17,279 nt of DNA, from contig CALDSN010000023.1 in the NCBI GenBank assembly GCA_937924555.1, forward strand, positions 1 through 17,279. The letters are read 5' to 3'. Below are positions 1-8,088 of this stretch, piece after piece. The first letter of the stretch is position 1, and each line of letters opens with the position of its first letter. This DNA is from an uncultured bacterium. GTDB lineage: Bacteria; Cloacimonadota; Cloacimonadia; Cloacimonadales; Cloacimonadaceae. The position numbers and the translations under genes were made by a program. The notes below the pieces were generated by a model, which worked only from the letters and a program-made list of their open reading frames with translations, searched no databases and was not told where the DNA came from.

Positions 1-46
1 CGAGATCTGATCGTGACTGGAGTTCAGACGTGTGCTCTTCCGATCT
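1..46 (+). other. Illumina adapter/index carry-over (not genomic)
   Basis: Bases 1-6 are the end of the P7 primer (CGAGAT). Bases 7-12 are CTGATC, the reverse complement of TruSeq index 9 (GATCAG). Bases 13-46 match the Illumina multiplexing read-2 primer, ending in GCTCTTCCGATCT. Genomic sequence therefore starts at base 47. The adapter translates in one frame to the familiar contaminant peptide TGVQTCALPI. In the frame of the first gene it supplies a false GTG start at 32 and five false residues (MLFRS). Confidence 0.97.
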
Positions 47-1291
47 TGTTGTGCCTTGGGTCAAGTATCCGCTATCTGGCAACCTCTGGGCGTGGCACTA
101 ACCCACAAACTAAAGCAACGCCGTATGGCTTGCGTGTGGATTACTGCCATGGGCAGGCTGCTAACCCTGTTTCTCGGTTTATCTCTGCTTTTCCCAAACC
201 GAGAGCAAGGAATTTGGTATATCCTTGTTTTGCTCGCGGTAAGCGCAGGTTTGCAGTCTATGGGCGCGAACATCTGGATTGCCTGGATTAGCGAGCTTAT
301 TCCTCTTTCCATACGTGGTCGCTTTTTCTCACGTCGCAATCAGATACTTATCAGTGTCGGTTTGGTGGTTAGCTATATAGTTAGCTTTCATGTGGATTTG
401 TTTGAAGCCGCCAAGAGTGGACTGAAACAAGGCTACATCAGCTTTCTGCATGCCCAGAATTTCTTCACTCCCCAGAATCAGGCATGGTTTCTGGCAGGGG
501 TATTTGCCGTGGCTACCCTCATCGGATTGGGTGGTTTGTTTATTCTGGCAAAACAACCTGAGCGTAAGATGCGCAAGCTGCCGGAGCAGGGATTACGTTC
601 TCGATACAGTGAGCCGTTTAAGGACAAAAACTTTCGCCTGCTGCTGGGCTTTGGCGTTTGGTGGATGCTCGCTATTGGCATAGGCAGCCCATTTTGGGGT
701 CCATATATGCTAAAAAAGCTCTCCATGAGCCTTTTCGAAATGCAGCTCTACAGCACCTTTCACATGGTGTCCTCCCTATTATCTTTCCAGTTTTGGGGCA
801 GGTTTATCGATCGCTTTGGAAATAAAAGCGCGATGAAGATATGTGTGGTTTTGGGCGGACTTAATCCCATGTTTTGGCTCTTCACTTCTGCGGGGAATTA
901 TAGCATCTTGTGGTTCGAAGCTTTGGTATCAGGGTTCATGTGGGCAGGAACGGGCATTGTTACCACAAACTTCGTACTTAGCATCGCCGAAAAGGGCAAG
1001 GAGCAGGTGTATTCCGGGCTATACGCTGCGGTTACCGGCACGGCGATGATGCTCACCACCCTTGCTTCCGGAGTGTTTTACCCACAAGAACTTAAGTTCG
1101 GTATCCATGTACTGGAACCTGAGCAGGTGGTTTTTGGTATTGGTGGGATTATGCGTTGGTTTGCCTTGATTCCTCTGTTCTTTGTGGTGGAGAAGCGTGG
1201 CGTTCCACTACGCAAAGCCCTCTCGACATCATTGTTGTTTGTTCTCAGCAGACTTTGCGGATATTGGCAGTATTTTAACAAGCGCATATAA
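47..1291 (+). CDS. MFS transporter, 5' truncated
   Basis: This is an inner-membrane major facilitator superfamily permease; the substrate cannot be told. The readable part is about 414 residues with many hydrophobic helices (for example around bases 215-290, 340-400, 490-550, 640-700, 890-990 and 1140-1190). The cytoplasmic loop RGRFFSRRNQ lies near 319-348. A second-half motif-A-like loop, GRFIDRFGNKSAMK, lies near 797-838, as expected between the first two helices of the C-terminal bundle. The C-terminus is a short basic tail ending in NKRI. The true N-terminus is missing because the contig begins inside the gene; the apparent upstream start codon lies in sequencing adapter. The length lost is probably small, since most MFS proteins have 400-450 residues. 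Family assignment is good, function is open. Confidence 0.85.
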   Translation, partial: CCALGQVSAIWQPLGVALTHKLKQRRMACVWITAMGRLLTLFLGLSLLFPNREQGIWYILVLLAVSAGLQSMGANIWIAWISELIPLSIRGRFFSRRNQILISVGLVVSYIVSFHVDLFEAAKSGLKQGYISFLHAQNFFTPQNQAWFLAGVFAVATLIGLGGLFILAKQPERKMRKLPEQGLRSRYSEPFKDKNFRLLLGFGVWWMLAIGIGSPFWGPYMLKKLSMSLFEMQLYSTFHMVSSLLSFQFWGRFIDRFGNKSAMKICVVLGGLNPMFWLFTSAGNYSILWFEALVSGFMWAGTGIVTTNFVLSIAEKGKEQVYSGLYAAVTGTAMMLTTLASGVFYPQELKFGIHVLEPEQVVFGIGGIMRWFALIPLFFVVEKRGVPLRKALSTSLLFVLSRLCGYWQYFNKRI

Positions 1292-1324
1292 CTAACAATA
1301 CACTTACATCATCACTTACCATAC

Positions 1325-1384
1325 CCACCAAAACAAGCAGATAGCGTTCTTCTGCAATATGGTGGCTGATTCCCGTCAAATCAG
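1325..1384 (+). other. Two small hairpins after the MFS gene
   Basis: CCACCA (1325-1330) pairs with TGGTGG (1360-1365), enclosing a second stem GCAGA/TCTGC (1337-1341 with 1351-1355). It is followed directly by CTGATT/AATCAG (1366-1371 with 1379-1384). No T-run follows, so this is not a classic intrinsic terminator. It may be a 3'-end structure of the transporter mRNA. The rest of the 223-base gap holds no convincing gene. Confidence 0.3.
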
Positions 1385-1417
1385 ATAGATAAACTTGCTT
1401 CGAATGAAAGAAATAAC

Positions 1418-1445
1418 TTGCCAGACATCATCTTATGGCTATACT
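1418..1445 (+). promoter_or_regulatory. Candidate sigma-70 promoter of the lectin gene
   Basis: TTGCCA (1418-1423) and TATACT (1440-1445) are separated by 16 bases; each box matches consensus at five of six positions. Transcription would start near 1452, giving a leader of about 60 bases to the ATG at 1515. The assignment rests on sequence match alone. Confidence 0.4.
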
Positions 1446-1514
1446 GTGTAAACGAGTATATTGCGGATATGCAGTAACCCAGATATAAACTAAAAGAATG
1501 TTTAAGGAGACAAC

Positions 1515-3023
1515 ATGAGAAAAGGACATACTCTGTTTTTGATAACGATGATGCTGTTGAGTGTTTCAAGCATGCTTGGGGTTTACTCCACAGTATTTGA
1601 ACAAGACTTCAATGTTACTTCTCCACCAGCCGGATGGAGTATCCAAGGCTATGTTGGCAGCAGCCACACTAGCAACGGAAGTGCCAAATCCAACGGAGAC
1701 TTGTTTAAAAACAATGGCGGTAATAACTATCTGCGTCTGACGGAAGATACAGGTTATAATCGAACTTGGGCATATTATAATGCTGAGAAATTCGATGTGA
1801 TGGGTAAGTGGAAGCTTACTGCCGAGATACGGATAGGCAAGACGCATAACGGCCAAGAGATAGATAATGGTGCCGATGGTCTTTGCTTTGTTTTTTTGGA
1901 TGCCAGCACAGTTGAAACGGCAGGAGTGCTTGATATGAGCAAGGTTGAAGGCGGCTATGGAGAATTTGAGGGTGCACCTCGTGGTGGTTTGCCCAATACT
2001 CCTGTTGCCGGAGCCAAGGGATATCATGAGGGATTAAAGGGCTTTAGTTGCGAGTTTGACCATTATAGCAACAGCACTTTTGAGTTCAGAGAATATGTTC
2101 ACTGGGTTGATCTTAACGATTGGCAACATTCCGGACTTGGAATGAACATGGAAGCCGACACAGGTTTTTATTATAATGACGGTTGGCAGCGAGTTCAGCT
2201 CGATGCCGATGCTGGGGTTATCACATATCGCTACAACTGGAATGGGAGCACTTTTTTAAGCAGTTTCCAGATGGATACATTGAATCCGCCCAATACAAAC
2301 TGTGATGATCTATATGCTTTTGATGCATATGTTGGCATTTGTGGTGCCACCGGTGGGCAATCTGCTTATCACGAAGTTAGGTTGCTCAAAATGGAGACAG
2401 ATGTGGAAGTTTTGCCTTTGCAGTTGTCTTCCTTCACCGCCACAGCAAACAGCCAGAATGTTGCTTCCTTACAGTGGGTAACTTTCGCAGAGACAAATCT
2501 GGCTGGTTACAATGTTTACCGAGGCACAACTCAGAACTTCGAAGAAGCTACCAATCTGAACGTATTCATTGGTGCAACAAACTCTTCTCAACCTACTTCC
2601 TATAGGTTTGTTGATTCGGATCTCACAGATACAGGCACAATATACTACTGGCTGCAAAGCATTGAATTGAATGGCAGCAGCATGCTATTTGGTCCTGCTG
2701 TTATTGTGTTAAGCGATACACCAAATGTAGTCCCCCCCAGTTCTTTGGTTACCGCAATCTCCAATATCTTCCCCAATCCCTTTAATCCAAGTACAACCAT
2801 TAAGTATGTGATTGATAGTCCTGGCAATACAACTATGGAGATATTCAACAACAGAGGCCAGTTTGTGCGCTCATTGGTTTCACGCTTTGACGATAAAGGT
2901 GAATATAGTGTCGGCTGGGATGGCTTGGATAAAGACGGTAATTCCTGCAGCAGCGGCGTATATACCCTGAGATTGATTTCCGGGAGCAGTTTATCATCAC
3001 GCAAATTGATGCTGATGAAGTAA
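1515..3023 (+). CDS. Secreted L-type-lectin-like protein with FnIII-like and T9SS/FlgD-type C-terminal domain
   Basis: A 502-residue exported protein, probably cell-surface or released, likely binding carbohydrate. The ATG follows AAGGAG (1504-1509) at good spacing. Residues 1-25 form a signal peptide (basic MRK, hydrophobic core, break near VYS). Residues ~27-295 resemble an L-type lectin fold: NGADGLCFVFL (119-128) and FSCEFDHYSN (177-186) match the conserved Asp strand and the VEFDT-N strand, and YVGICGATGGQ (272-282) matches the late conserved strand. Residues ~300-400 (LPLQLSSFTAT... LQWVTFAETN...GYNVYRG) form a fibronectin-III-like module common before sorting tails. Residues ~415-502 (NIFPNPFNPSTTI... 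SVGWDGLDKDGN...SGVYTLRL...KLMLMK) are a FlgD-Ig/type IX-like sorting domain typical of FCB bacteria. The gene is monocistronic, with its own terminator downstream. The glycan target is unknown. Confidence 0.85.
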   Translation: MRKGHTLFLITMMLLSVSSMLGVYSTVFEQDFNVTSPPAGWSIQGYVGSSHTSNGSAKSNGDLFKNNGGNNYLRLTEDTGYNRTWAYYNAEKFDVMGKWKLTAEIRIGKTHNGQEIDNGADGLCFVFLDASTVETAGVLDMSKVEGGYGEFEGAPRGGLPNTPVAGAKGYHEGLKGFSCEFDHYSNSTFEFREYVHWVDLNDWQHSGLGMNMEADTGFYYNDGWQRVQLDADAGVITYRYNWNGSTFLSSFQMDTLNPPNTNCDDLYAFDAYVGICGATGGQSAYHEVRLLKMETDVEVLPLQLSSFTATANSQNVASLQWVTFAETNLAGYNVYRGTTQNFEEATNLNVFIGATNSSQPTSYRFVDSDLTDTGTIYYWLQSIELNGSSMLFGPAVIVLSDTPNVVPPSSLVTAISNIFPNPFNPSTTIKYVIDSPGNTTMEIFNNRGQFVRSLVSRFDDKGEYSVGWDGLDKDGNSCSSGVYTLRLISGSSLSSRKLMLMK

Positions 3024-3048
3024 AACTCGGTTACTAAAACAATTGACT

Positions 3049-3078
3049 AAGGGTGGAGCAGCAGCTTCACCCTTTTTT
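3049..3078 (+). terminator. Strong intrinsic terminator of the lectin gene
   Basis: AAGGGTGGAGC (3049-3059) pairs with GCTTCACCCTT (3064-3074), an 11-bp stem with one G-T wobble and an AGCA tetraloop. The T-run continues to 3078. It lies 25 bases after the lectin stop codon. Confidence 0.88.
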
Positions 3079-3275
3079 ATACCCAAATCTTTTATCCAAC
3101 TTCTGTGAATACGCTTTCCACCATATAACATTGAGGAAGGCTTCTTTTAATAAACAGAGCTTCATTCTGTGAGTTACCGGTATTTGCGATTAGCTGTGCC
3201 ATCCATAACTCCGGAATAATCGCTTGACATCGGATGCACATGTGGGTAAGTGAAACTAACAAAAAAGGAGGTTTC

Positions 3276-4169
3276 ATGCCTTTTCCCAATGAAACCCTGA
3301 GACTGCTTAACGAACGCTGTAGTGTACGCAGTTTCACAGACAAAGACATTGAAGCAGAGAAGATTGATTTATTAATGCTAACCGCCTCCAATGCTCCCTC
3401 CGGGGGTAATAACCAACCCGTTTCCATCATCAAGATTAGGGATAAAGAAACCAGAGAAAAGCTGGCTGAGATGTGTTGGCAACCTTTTATCGGCAAAGCT
3501 CCGCTGAACCTGCTCTTCTGCTTGGATCTGCATCGTAACGAAATGCTTGCCGATTATGGCGAGGTGCCCTACACTGCCGGGCATTCCTTCCGTCACTTTT
3601 GGATTTCCTTTCAGGATACGCTCATCGCAGCTCAGAATGTCTGCACTGCTGCCGATGCCCTGGGGCTTGGTTCCTGTTATATCGGCTCCATCATGGAGCA
3701 TTTCGCTGCCTGTGTGGAGATGTTCCGGCTTCCCAAGCTGGTGGTGCCTGTGGTGCTGGTGGTCATCGGTTATCCCGCTGCAGAGCCAAAGTATCGCAAG
3801 AAGTTCAGCCCGGAAGTGATGGTTCACGATGAGCGATATCAACCCTATGACGCCATGAATCTTTATGCCAAATACAGCGAACGCGAAAATGACCACCACT
3901 ATGAATTGAACGAGCGTAATACAGATACTTTCCATGCGGTTTGCCGTGGGGTGAAGGGCAAGGAATATGCTGATGAATTGATGGAGCGCATCAAAAAACG
4001 TGGCTGGCTTTCGCCCATTCAACGCTTGTATGGACTGCATTACCTTGCTGCCACCATGCCCTTGGGTAATGGCAAGTTCATCGAATCTCTGAAATCAATG
4101 GGCATAGATTGGTTCGATGAGTGGAACATGATGGATGATACGGAGTTCGTATTTGAGGAGCAAGATTAA
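3276..4169 (+). CDS. Nitroreductase-family FMN oxidoreductase with long C-terminal extension
   Basis: A cytoplasmic flavoprotein that would reduce nitro-, quinone- or similar acceptors with NAD(P)H; the physiological substrate is unknown. The ATG at 3276 is preferred over an in-frame upstream one at 3234 because AAGGAGG (3265-3271) sits just before it; this gives 297 residues. FMN-binding marks are RCSVRSF (14-20), APSGGNNQP (40-48) and the helix-turn ADALGLGSCYIGSI in the second half of the core. The family core ends near residue 190. The last ~100 residues, rich in charge and aromatics (HDERYQPYDAM, ENDHHYELNERN, KKRGWLSPIQRLYGL), are longer than in ordinary NfsA/NfsB-type enzymes of ~220-240 residues. 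It stands alone between a terminator and a long hairpin, though read-through into the next gene is possible. Confidence 0.85.
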   Translation: MPFPNETLRLLNERCSVRSFTDKDIEAEKIDLLMLTASNAPSGGNNQPVSIIKIRDKETREKLAEMCWQPFIGKAPLNLLFCLDLHRNEMLADYGEVPYTAGHSFRHFWISFQDTLIAAQNVCTAADALGLGSCYIGSIMEHFAACVEMFRLPKLVVPVVLVVIGYPAAEPKYRKKFSPEVMVHDERYQPYDAMNLYAKYSERENDHHYELNERNTDTFHAVCRGVKGKEYADELMERIKKRGWLSPIQRLYGLHYLAATMPLGNGKFIESLKSMGIDWFDEWNMMDDTEFVFEEQD

Positions 4170-4203
4170 CCCGGAACTATTTGCATGGTTCTCCCCTGTT
4201 GCA

Positions 4204-4273
4204 ATTACCTGATCATTACCTGATCATTGCATGTTTCATAGGTAATGATCAGGTAATGATTAGGTAATGATAC
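4204..4273. repeat. Long hairpin made of 11-base repeats
   Basis: The left arm holds two tandem copies of ATTACCTGATC (4204-4214, 4215-4225) plus ATTGC. The right arm holds three units: GGTAATGATCA (4241-4251), GGTAATGATTA (4252-4262) and GGTAATGATAC (4263-4273). Bases 4204-4228 pair with 4244-4268, 25 positions with one mismatch, around a 15-base loop. The element ends 19 bases before the ATG of the radical SAM gene. There is no T-run, so it is not a standard terminator. It could be a mobile palindromic element, an operator array of half-sites one helical turn apart, or a mRNA structure. A related element lies at 14405-14481. Confidence 0.85.
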
Positions 4274-4292
4274 CAAGTGAGATGGAGCGAAA

Positions 4293-5246
4293 ATGACTCA
4301 ACGCAGCTTGATATACCCAATATTTCTCCCTATGTTAGGGTGCAGGCATCGCTGTATATATTGCGATCAAAATAAGATAAGTGGGGCAGACAGCTTGGAT
4401 TTGAACAAGGAATTGGCAAATGTCAGCCGCTTTATCGCCAACCATCCGCAGGAGAAGAAAGAAATTGCGTTCTATGGCAGTAGCTTCACGGCACTTCCTG
4501 TTGATTTTCGTGAAGACTTGTTGCAGCAATTCCACAAAGTGGTGGATGCTAACACCCAATTTCGTATTTCCACACATCCGCTGTATATAGACGATGAGAT
4601 TCTCAGCTCCTGCCAAAAGGGCAATATTGCCGTTATTGAACTGGGGATACAGGATTTCTGCGATGAAGTGCTGCATGCCTCCGGACGGGGATATAGCGGG
4701 AAGCAAGCAGTGGAAGCGGCGAAACTTGTGCAAGAAAAGGGATTTGTTTTGGGAGTGCAGTTAATGCCCGGTTTACCCGGTAGCAATGAGGAGAGTATCC
4801 GGCGCAACATGAGTGAATTGCACGAGCTTAAGCCGGCTTTTTTGCGTTTATATCCCTTGATTGTGATAAAGGGGACTCCACTCGCAGAGCTGTATGGCAG
4901 AGGGGATTATATGCCTTTGGATTTGGATGAGGCGGTGCACATATGCGCTGATTATGCCGAGTTTGCCCAAGCGGAAGGAATCAATATCATCAAGATGGGG
5001 CTTCCTTCCAATATCGATAAGGATGAGATTTTAGGGGGACCATACCACCCGGCTTTTGGCGAATATGTTAATGCAGAACGCTTGTTAAGGCGCATCATGA
5101 CAGAACTTTGTGCGGGGAAAGAAATATATCTCGACAAAAAACAACGGCTGTTGTTAATGGGGCATAGAGGAATATTCTGGGCAAAACTGCAGAATAGGCT
5201 TGGAAATTGCTCTTTAGATAGCGCGAAGATAAAGTTTTTAGGATAG
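4293..5246 (+). CDS. Radical SAM protein, Elp3-like without acetyltransferase domain
   Basis: A 317-residue cytoplasmic [4Fe-4S] enzyme. The cluster motif is CRHRCIYC (residues 17-24, C-x3-C-x2-C). It is followed by FYGSSFTALP (60-69), a variant of the GGSFT element that contacts SAM. Then come IELGIQDFCDEVL and RGYS, and GVQLMPGLPGS, the strand order seen in Elp3/HemN-type radical SAM domains. LRLYPLIVIKGTPLAELY is the usual late segment. The protein ends with a small C-terminal domain and lacks the GNAT domain of true Elp3. Similar short proteins occur in many anaerobes, but their reaction is not established, so no specific role is given. The ATG at 4293 has GGAG at 4284-4287. The gene lies directly after the 11-base-repeat hairpin and 89 bases before the lipoprotein gene; it may be co-transcribed with it. 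Confidence 0.85.
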   Translation: MTQRSLIYPIFLPMLGCRHRCIYCDQNKISGADSLDLNKELANVSRFIANHPQEKKEIAFYGSSFTALPVDFREDLLQQFHKVVDANTQFRISTHPLYIDDEILSSCQKGNIAVIELGIQDFCDEVLHASGRGYSGKQAVEAAKLVQEKGFVLGVQLMPGLPGSNEESIRRNMSELHELKPAFLRLYPLIVIKGTPLAELYGRGDYMPLDLDEAVHICADYAEFAQAEGINIIKMGLPSNIDKDEILGGPYHPAFGEYVNAERLLRRIMTELCAGKEIYLDKKQRLLLMGHRGIFWAKLQNRLGNCSLDSAKIKFLG

Positions 5247-5273
5247 CGTGCACAGGAATGTGAAGCTAATCGT

Positions 5274-5299
5274 GGAGGTGGCAGAATAATTGCCACTCC
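5274..5299 (+). other. Hairpin between radical SAM and lipoprotein genes
   Basis: GGAG-G-TGGCA (5274-5283) pairs with TGCCACTCC (5291-5299): nine pairs, one bulged G and a 7-base loop. A T-run is absent, so termination here would be weak. It could act as an attenuator or mRNA processing/stability structure separating the radical SAM gene from the three overlapped genes downstream. Confidence 0.4.
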
Positions 5300-5335
5300 G
5301 GTTTGACTGAAGTTTCAAGCAATAAGGAAGTGCTA

Positions 5336-6841
5336 ATGAAGTATTATGGTGTTTTTTTTCTTGCCGTTATGCTCCTTCTCGGTGCCTGTAATGTGGAAAA
5401 ACCCGTGGTGCCGAAATGGGACATAGATTTGGCTGTTCCGCTGATTAACGAGAGATACTATGTTGCAGACCTCGTGGATAGCGTGGATATCTACGCAGAT
5501 GAAAACGATGTGGTGTTCTTGCGTAGCGAAGGCGATGTGAGCACACCCGAATTTGGTTATGTGTCCTTCACCCCCTCCTCCGATGCCAAGATTACCAATG
5601 TGACAATAGTGCAAGTCCCCAACATCCCACCCCTATCCATGCCCTATGAAGACCCTACGGGAAAGGTGGAGTTTGCCTATGCAAAGATTCACAGCGGTTT
5701 GTTTAAGACTCACTTCACCAGCTTGGTGAATGGAGCCAGCCTAACCCTTACTTTCAACAACTTATTCGATGCCAACCTAAATCCGGTTGTGCTTAATGTC
5801 CAAAATTCCCTCACTGATGTTGAGCATGACATCTCAGGATATCAATTCGGACTGCAAGATAATACAAGTCCCATGACAGAACTTCAGTTCACCGTAACAG
5901 CGCATTCATCTGCAGCCACGGGAACAAACATTGGGGTGTTCAGCTTTGATGCCACCAGCCCCATGTCCTTTGAAGAGCTGCAAGGAAGGTTGACGGATTT
6001 CACGCTGGAGCTGGAAGATAATCTTGCCAGCATCGAGTTGGAGTATCCCCAGGATATAAACGAGTCGGTTACTTTGCAGGGGGCATCTGTAAGTATAGAT
6101 TTGGAGAATAGCGTTGGGTTTGAGGCGGAGTTCACCGGGCAGTTCTATGCTACCAATGAAGATGGTCAGCAGATATCCGTGGATATCTTGGATGATAACG
6201 GGAACAACTTCATTGCCTCTCCGGGAACCAACCACTTTGTGGTTACCAACAGTATCTCCCAATTGATACAAATTATGCCCACCAATATCGAGATAAAAAA
6301 TGGGATGTTCACCATCAGATCCGGTGCCGAGTTTGGCAGCGTACGCTATGATGATTACATCGACCTTAGCTATGTGGTAAAGGCACCTTTCACTTTCCAA
6401 CTTCATGCCAACGACATTGTTGTAAAGGATGAAGTTGAGATAAATATATCCGACACAAATGCCGAGAAGATAAAAAACAACGCCAGAAGTGCCTCTCTGG
6501 ATTTGAAGATAACTAACAAAGTGCCAGTTGGTGCCACGGCAACAGCATATTTCAGCAATACTCCCAATATTGATGTTGCGAATCCTGAGACCTACAGGTT
6601 CCTGAAACAAGTAACCATCCTCGGAAGTAATGCTCCGGGGGGAGATGGAGAACAGAACTGTCCACCGCTTTCTCTGGACGAGGTGGAGATTCAGTTGTTC
6701 AGCAACCCCAAAGTGTATTTGCGATGGAAATTCTCCTTTATCGAAAGTGGGGAGTTTGTAACCATTCACGCCAGTACAGCGGATTTTATCCAGATTAAAA
6801 GCATGTTGAATGCCAAAGTGGCAGTGGAGGATGTACAATGA
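5336..6841 (+). CDS. Large lipoprotein of unknown function
   Basis: A 501-residue lipoprotein. The start at 5336 is chosen because AAGGAAG (5324-5330) lies at good distance and because the protein then begins MKYYGVFFLAVMLLLGAC, a signal peptide with the lipobox LGAC and lipidated Cys18. An in-frame upstream TTG at 5303 would add 11 residues before the signal peptide and has no ribosome site. The mature part opens with PKWDIDLAVPLINERYY, an opening resembling FCB-group lipoproteins. It continues as alternating short strands with no recognised enzyme motif, consistent with repeated beta-sandwich domains. Its stop overlaps the next ATG (ATGA, 6838-6841), so it is translationally coupled to the beta-barrel gene. 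A role as an outer-membrane partner of that barrel is inference. Confidence 0.8.
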   Translation: MKYYGVFFLAVMLLLGACNVEKPVVPKWDIDLAVPLINERYYVADLVDSVDIYADENDVVFLRSEGDVSTPEFGYVSFTPSSDAKITNVTIVQVPNIPPLSMPYEDPTGKVEFAYAKIHSGLFKTHFTSLVNGASLTLTFNNLFDANLNPVVLNVQNSLTDVEHDISGYQFGLQDNTSPMTELQFTVTAHSSAATGTNIGVFSFDATSPMSFEELQGRLTDFTLELEDNLASIELEYPQDINESVTLQGASVSIDLENSVGFEAEFTGQFYATNEDGQQISVDILDDNGNNFIASPGTNHFVVTNSISQLIQIMPTNIEIKNGMFTIRSGAEFGSVRYDDYIDLSYVVKAPFTFQLHANDIVVKDEVEINISDTNAEKIKNNARSASLDLKITNKVPVGATATAYFSNTPNIDVANPETYRFLKQVTILGSNAPGGDGEQNCPPLSLDEVEIQLFSNPKVYLRWKFSFIESGEFVTIHASTADFIQIKSMLNAKVAVEDVQ

Positions 6842-8088
6842 AAAAGCTTGTAATAATCTCCTTAATCCTGCTTAGTCTCTCTGCTTTAATGGCAATCAAG
6901 ACAGGGAAATCTATCTTCTATGCGGATAGCTATATGCTTAGAGCCCAAGGTGTGGAAGCTGCCTACTGGAATCCGGCAAACTTAGTGGCGGGTAAATATT
7001 ACGACCTTTGGTTGCCGGGAGCGAACACCGGTGTTTATGTGCAAAATAACGCCTTGGACTTGGATACTTATAATTTCGTGATGAGTCGCGATAAGCTTAG
7101 TGATACAGATAAAGAGCTTATCTTGAACAAGCTTGATGGCAGCCTGCGTGGCTCATTCAGCGGGAATACCAGTATCTTTGGCTATGCTTTCAGCAATATG
7201 TCCATATCCAGTTCATTGAACTATATGGGGAGCTTTTCGCTATCCGAGCAATACTTGGATATCCTGTTACACGGTAACACAGAAGACCAATACAAGTTTG
7301 ACAAGCATCTAAACGACATCTCTGCTCTAAGCTATGCAGATATAACCTTTGGTATAGGAGGGTTCAACATTCCCTTCCTGCCCGAAACCATGCCGCCAAT
7401 TCGCTTCGGAATGTCTGGTAGTGTGCTTGCAGGGGTTGGTTCTGCCCATACCGAGCGTTATGACGGATACCTGAGAAGTTCCATTGATTCCGGCATATCT
7501 ATGCATCAAGACATAGATATCCGCACCGCTATGGGTGGACAGGGATTCAAAGGGATGATCGGCTTCGCCTCCAACCCCATGCCCAATCTGGAGGTAGGTC
7601 TTACTTTAGACAATATTCTGGGTGCGATTAACTGGAATATGTACACCAAAGACCAGAAGTATCACTTTGAAGCGGACAGCGTTTATGTGTCCAATCTGGA
7701 GGATAACTTCTATTCTCAAACAAGCGCTGAAGAGGAAGTGGAGTCTTTCAGCACCAGCCTTCCTCCCGAACTGCGTATGGGCGTACTTTGGACATCACCC
7801 AAGCTTAGTCTGTCTTCGGATTATGTGCAGGGTTTCGAAGAATCCATGGTGACCAGCAGTATCGGCAAGCTCTCCTTTGGAGCCAGAGTGCTGCCCGTAT
7901 ATTTTCTGCCGCTAAGCTTCGGCATTAGCCTGGGCAACAGCAAAAGCCCCTTCCGGGCAAGCTATGGCATTAGTTTCAAAAGCGAAACAGCCGAGATTGG
8001 GGTGGGCTTCCAAAGCTTTGATTCCCTTATTCCCGGAACAAAATCCAAAGGAGTATCCTTCGGTAGCATGCTGCGTCTTTGGTATTGA
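6838..8088 (+). CDS. Outer-membrane beta-barrel protein (FadL/PorV- or DUF5723-like)
   Basis: A 416-residue protein with a signal peptide (MKKLVIISLILLSLSALMA, cleavage expected after ALMA). The mature N-terminus carries LRAQGVEAAYWNPANL (around residues 36-51), which resembles the A-x-G-...-YWNPA-L motif of FadL/PorV-type barrels. The rest alternates polar and aromatic residues in beta-strand fashion, with many Gly/Asn/Ser turns. It ends in LRLWY, and a terminal aromatic residue is the usual beta-barrel assembly signal. It overlaps both neighbours: ATGA with the lipoprotein and TGATG with the vWA gene. It could transport a hydrophobic compound or act as a secretion accessory like PorV; the sequence does not decide. 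Confidence 0.78.
   Translation: MKKLVIISLILLSLSALMAIKTGKSIFYADSYMLRAQGVEAAYWNPANLVAGKYYDLWLPGANTGVYVQNNALDLDTYNFVMSRDKLSDTDKELILNKLDGSLRGSFSGNTSIFGYAFSNMSISSSLNYMGSFSLSEQYLDILLHGNTEDQYKFDKHLNDISALSYADITFGIGGFNIPFLPETMPPIRFGMSGSVLAGVGSAHTERYDGYLRSSIDSGISMHQDIDIRTAMGGQGFKGMIGFASNPMPNLEVGLTLDNILGAINWNMYTKDQKYHFEADSVYVSNLEDNFYSQTSAEEEVESFSTSLPPELRMGVLWTSPKLSLSSDYVQGFEESMVTSSIGKLSFGARVLPVYFLPLSFGISLGNSKSPFRASYGISFKSETAEIGVGFQSFDSLIPGTKSKGVSFGSMLRLWY

Noticed and set aside
3224..3252. TTGACA with the palindrome CACATGTG (3237-3244) upstream of the nitroreductase, considered as a promoter with operator
   Set aside because: At 17-base spacing the -10 would be TAAGTG, matching only two positions, and transcription would start almost at the ribosome site. 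The 8-base palindrome is short enough to arise by chance.
3378..4040. 220-codon minus-strand frame opposite the nitroreductase
   Set aside because: The plus frame has clear flavin-binding motifs and a strong ribosome site; the opposite frame is a shadow.
4204..4273. Hairpin considered as a CRISPR array
   Set aside because: The units are contiguous 11-mers without spacers and are arranged in inverted orientation, and no cas gene is present.
5906..6838. 310-codon minus-strand frame opposite the lipoprotein gene
   Set aside because: The plus-strand frame has a ribosome site, a lipobox and coupling to the next gene. The opposite frame lacks a start signal and has no recognisable domain.
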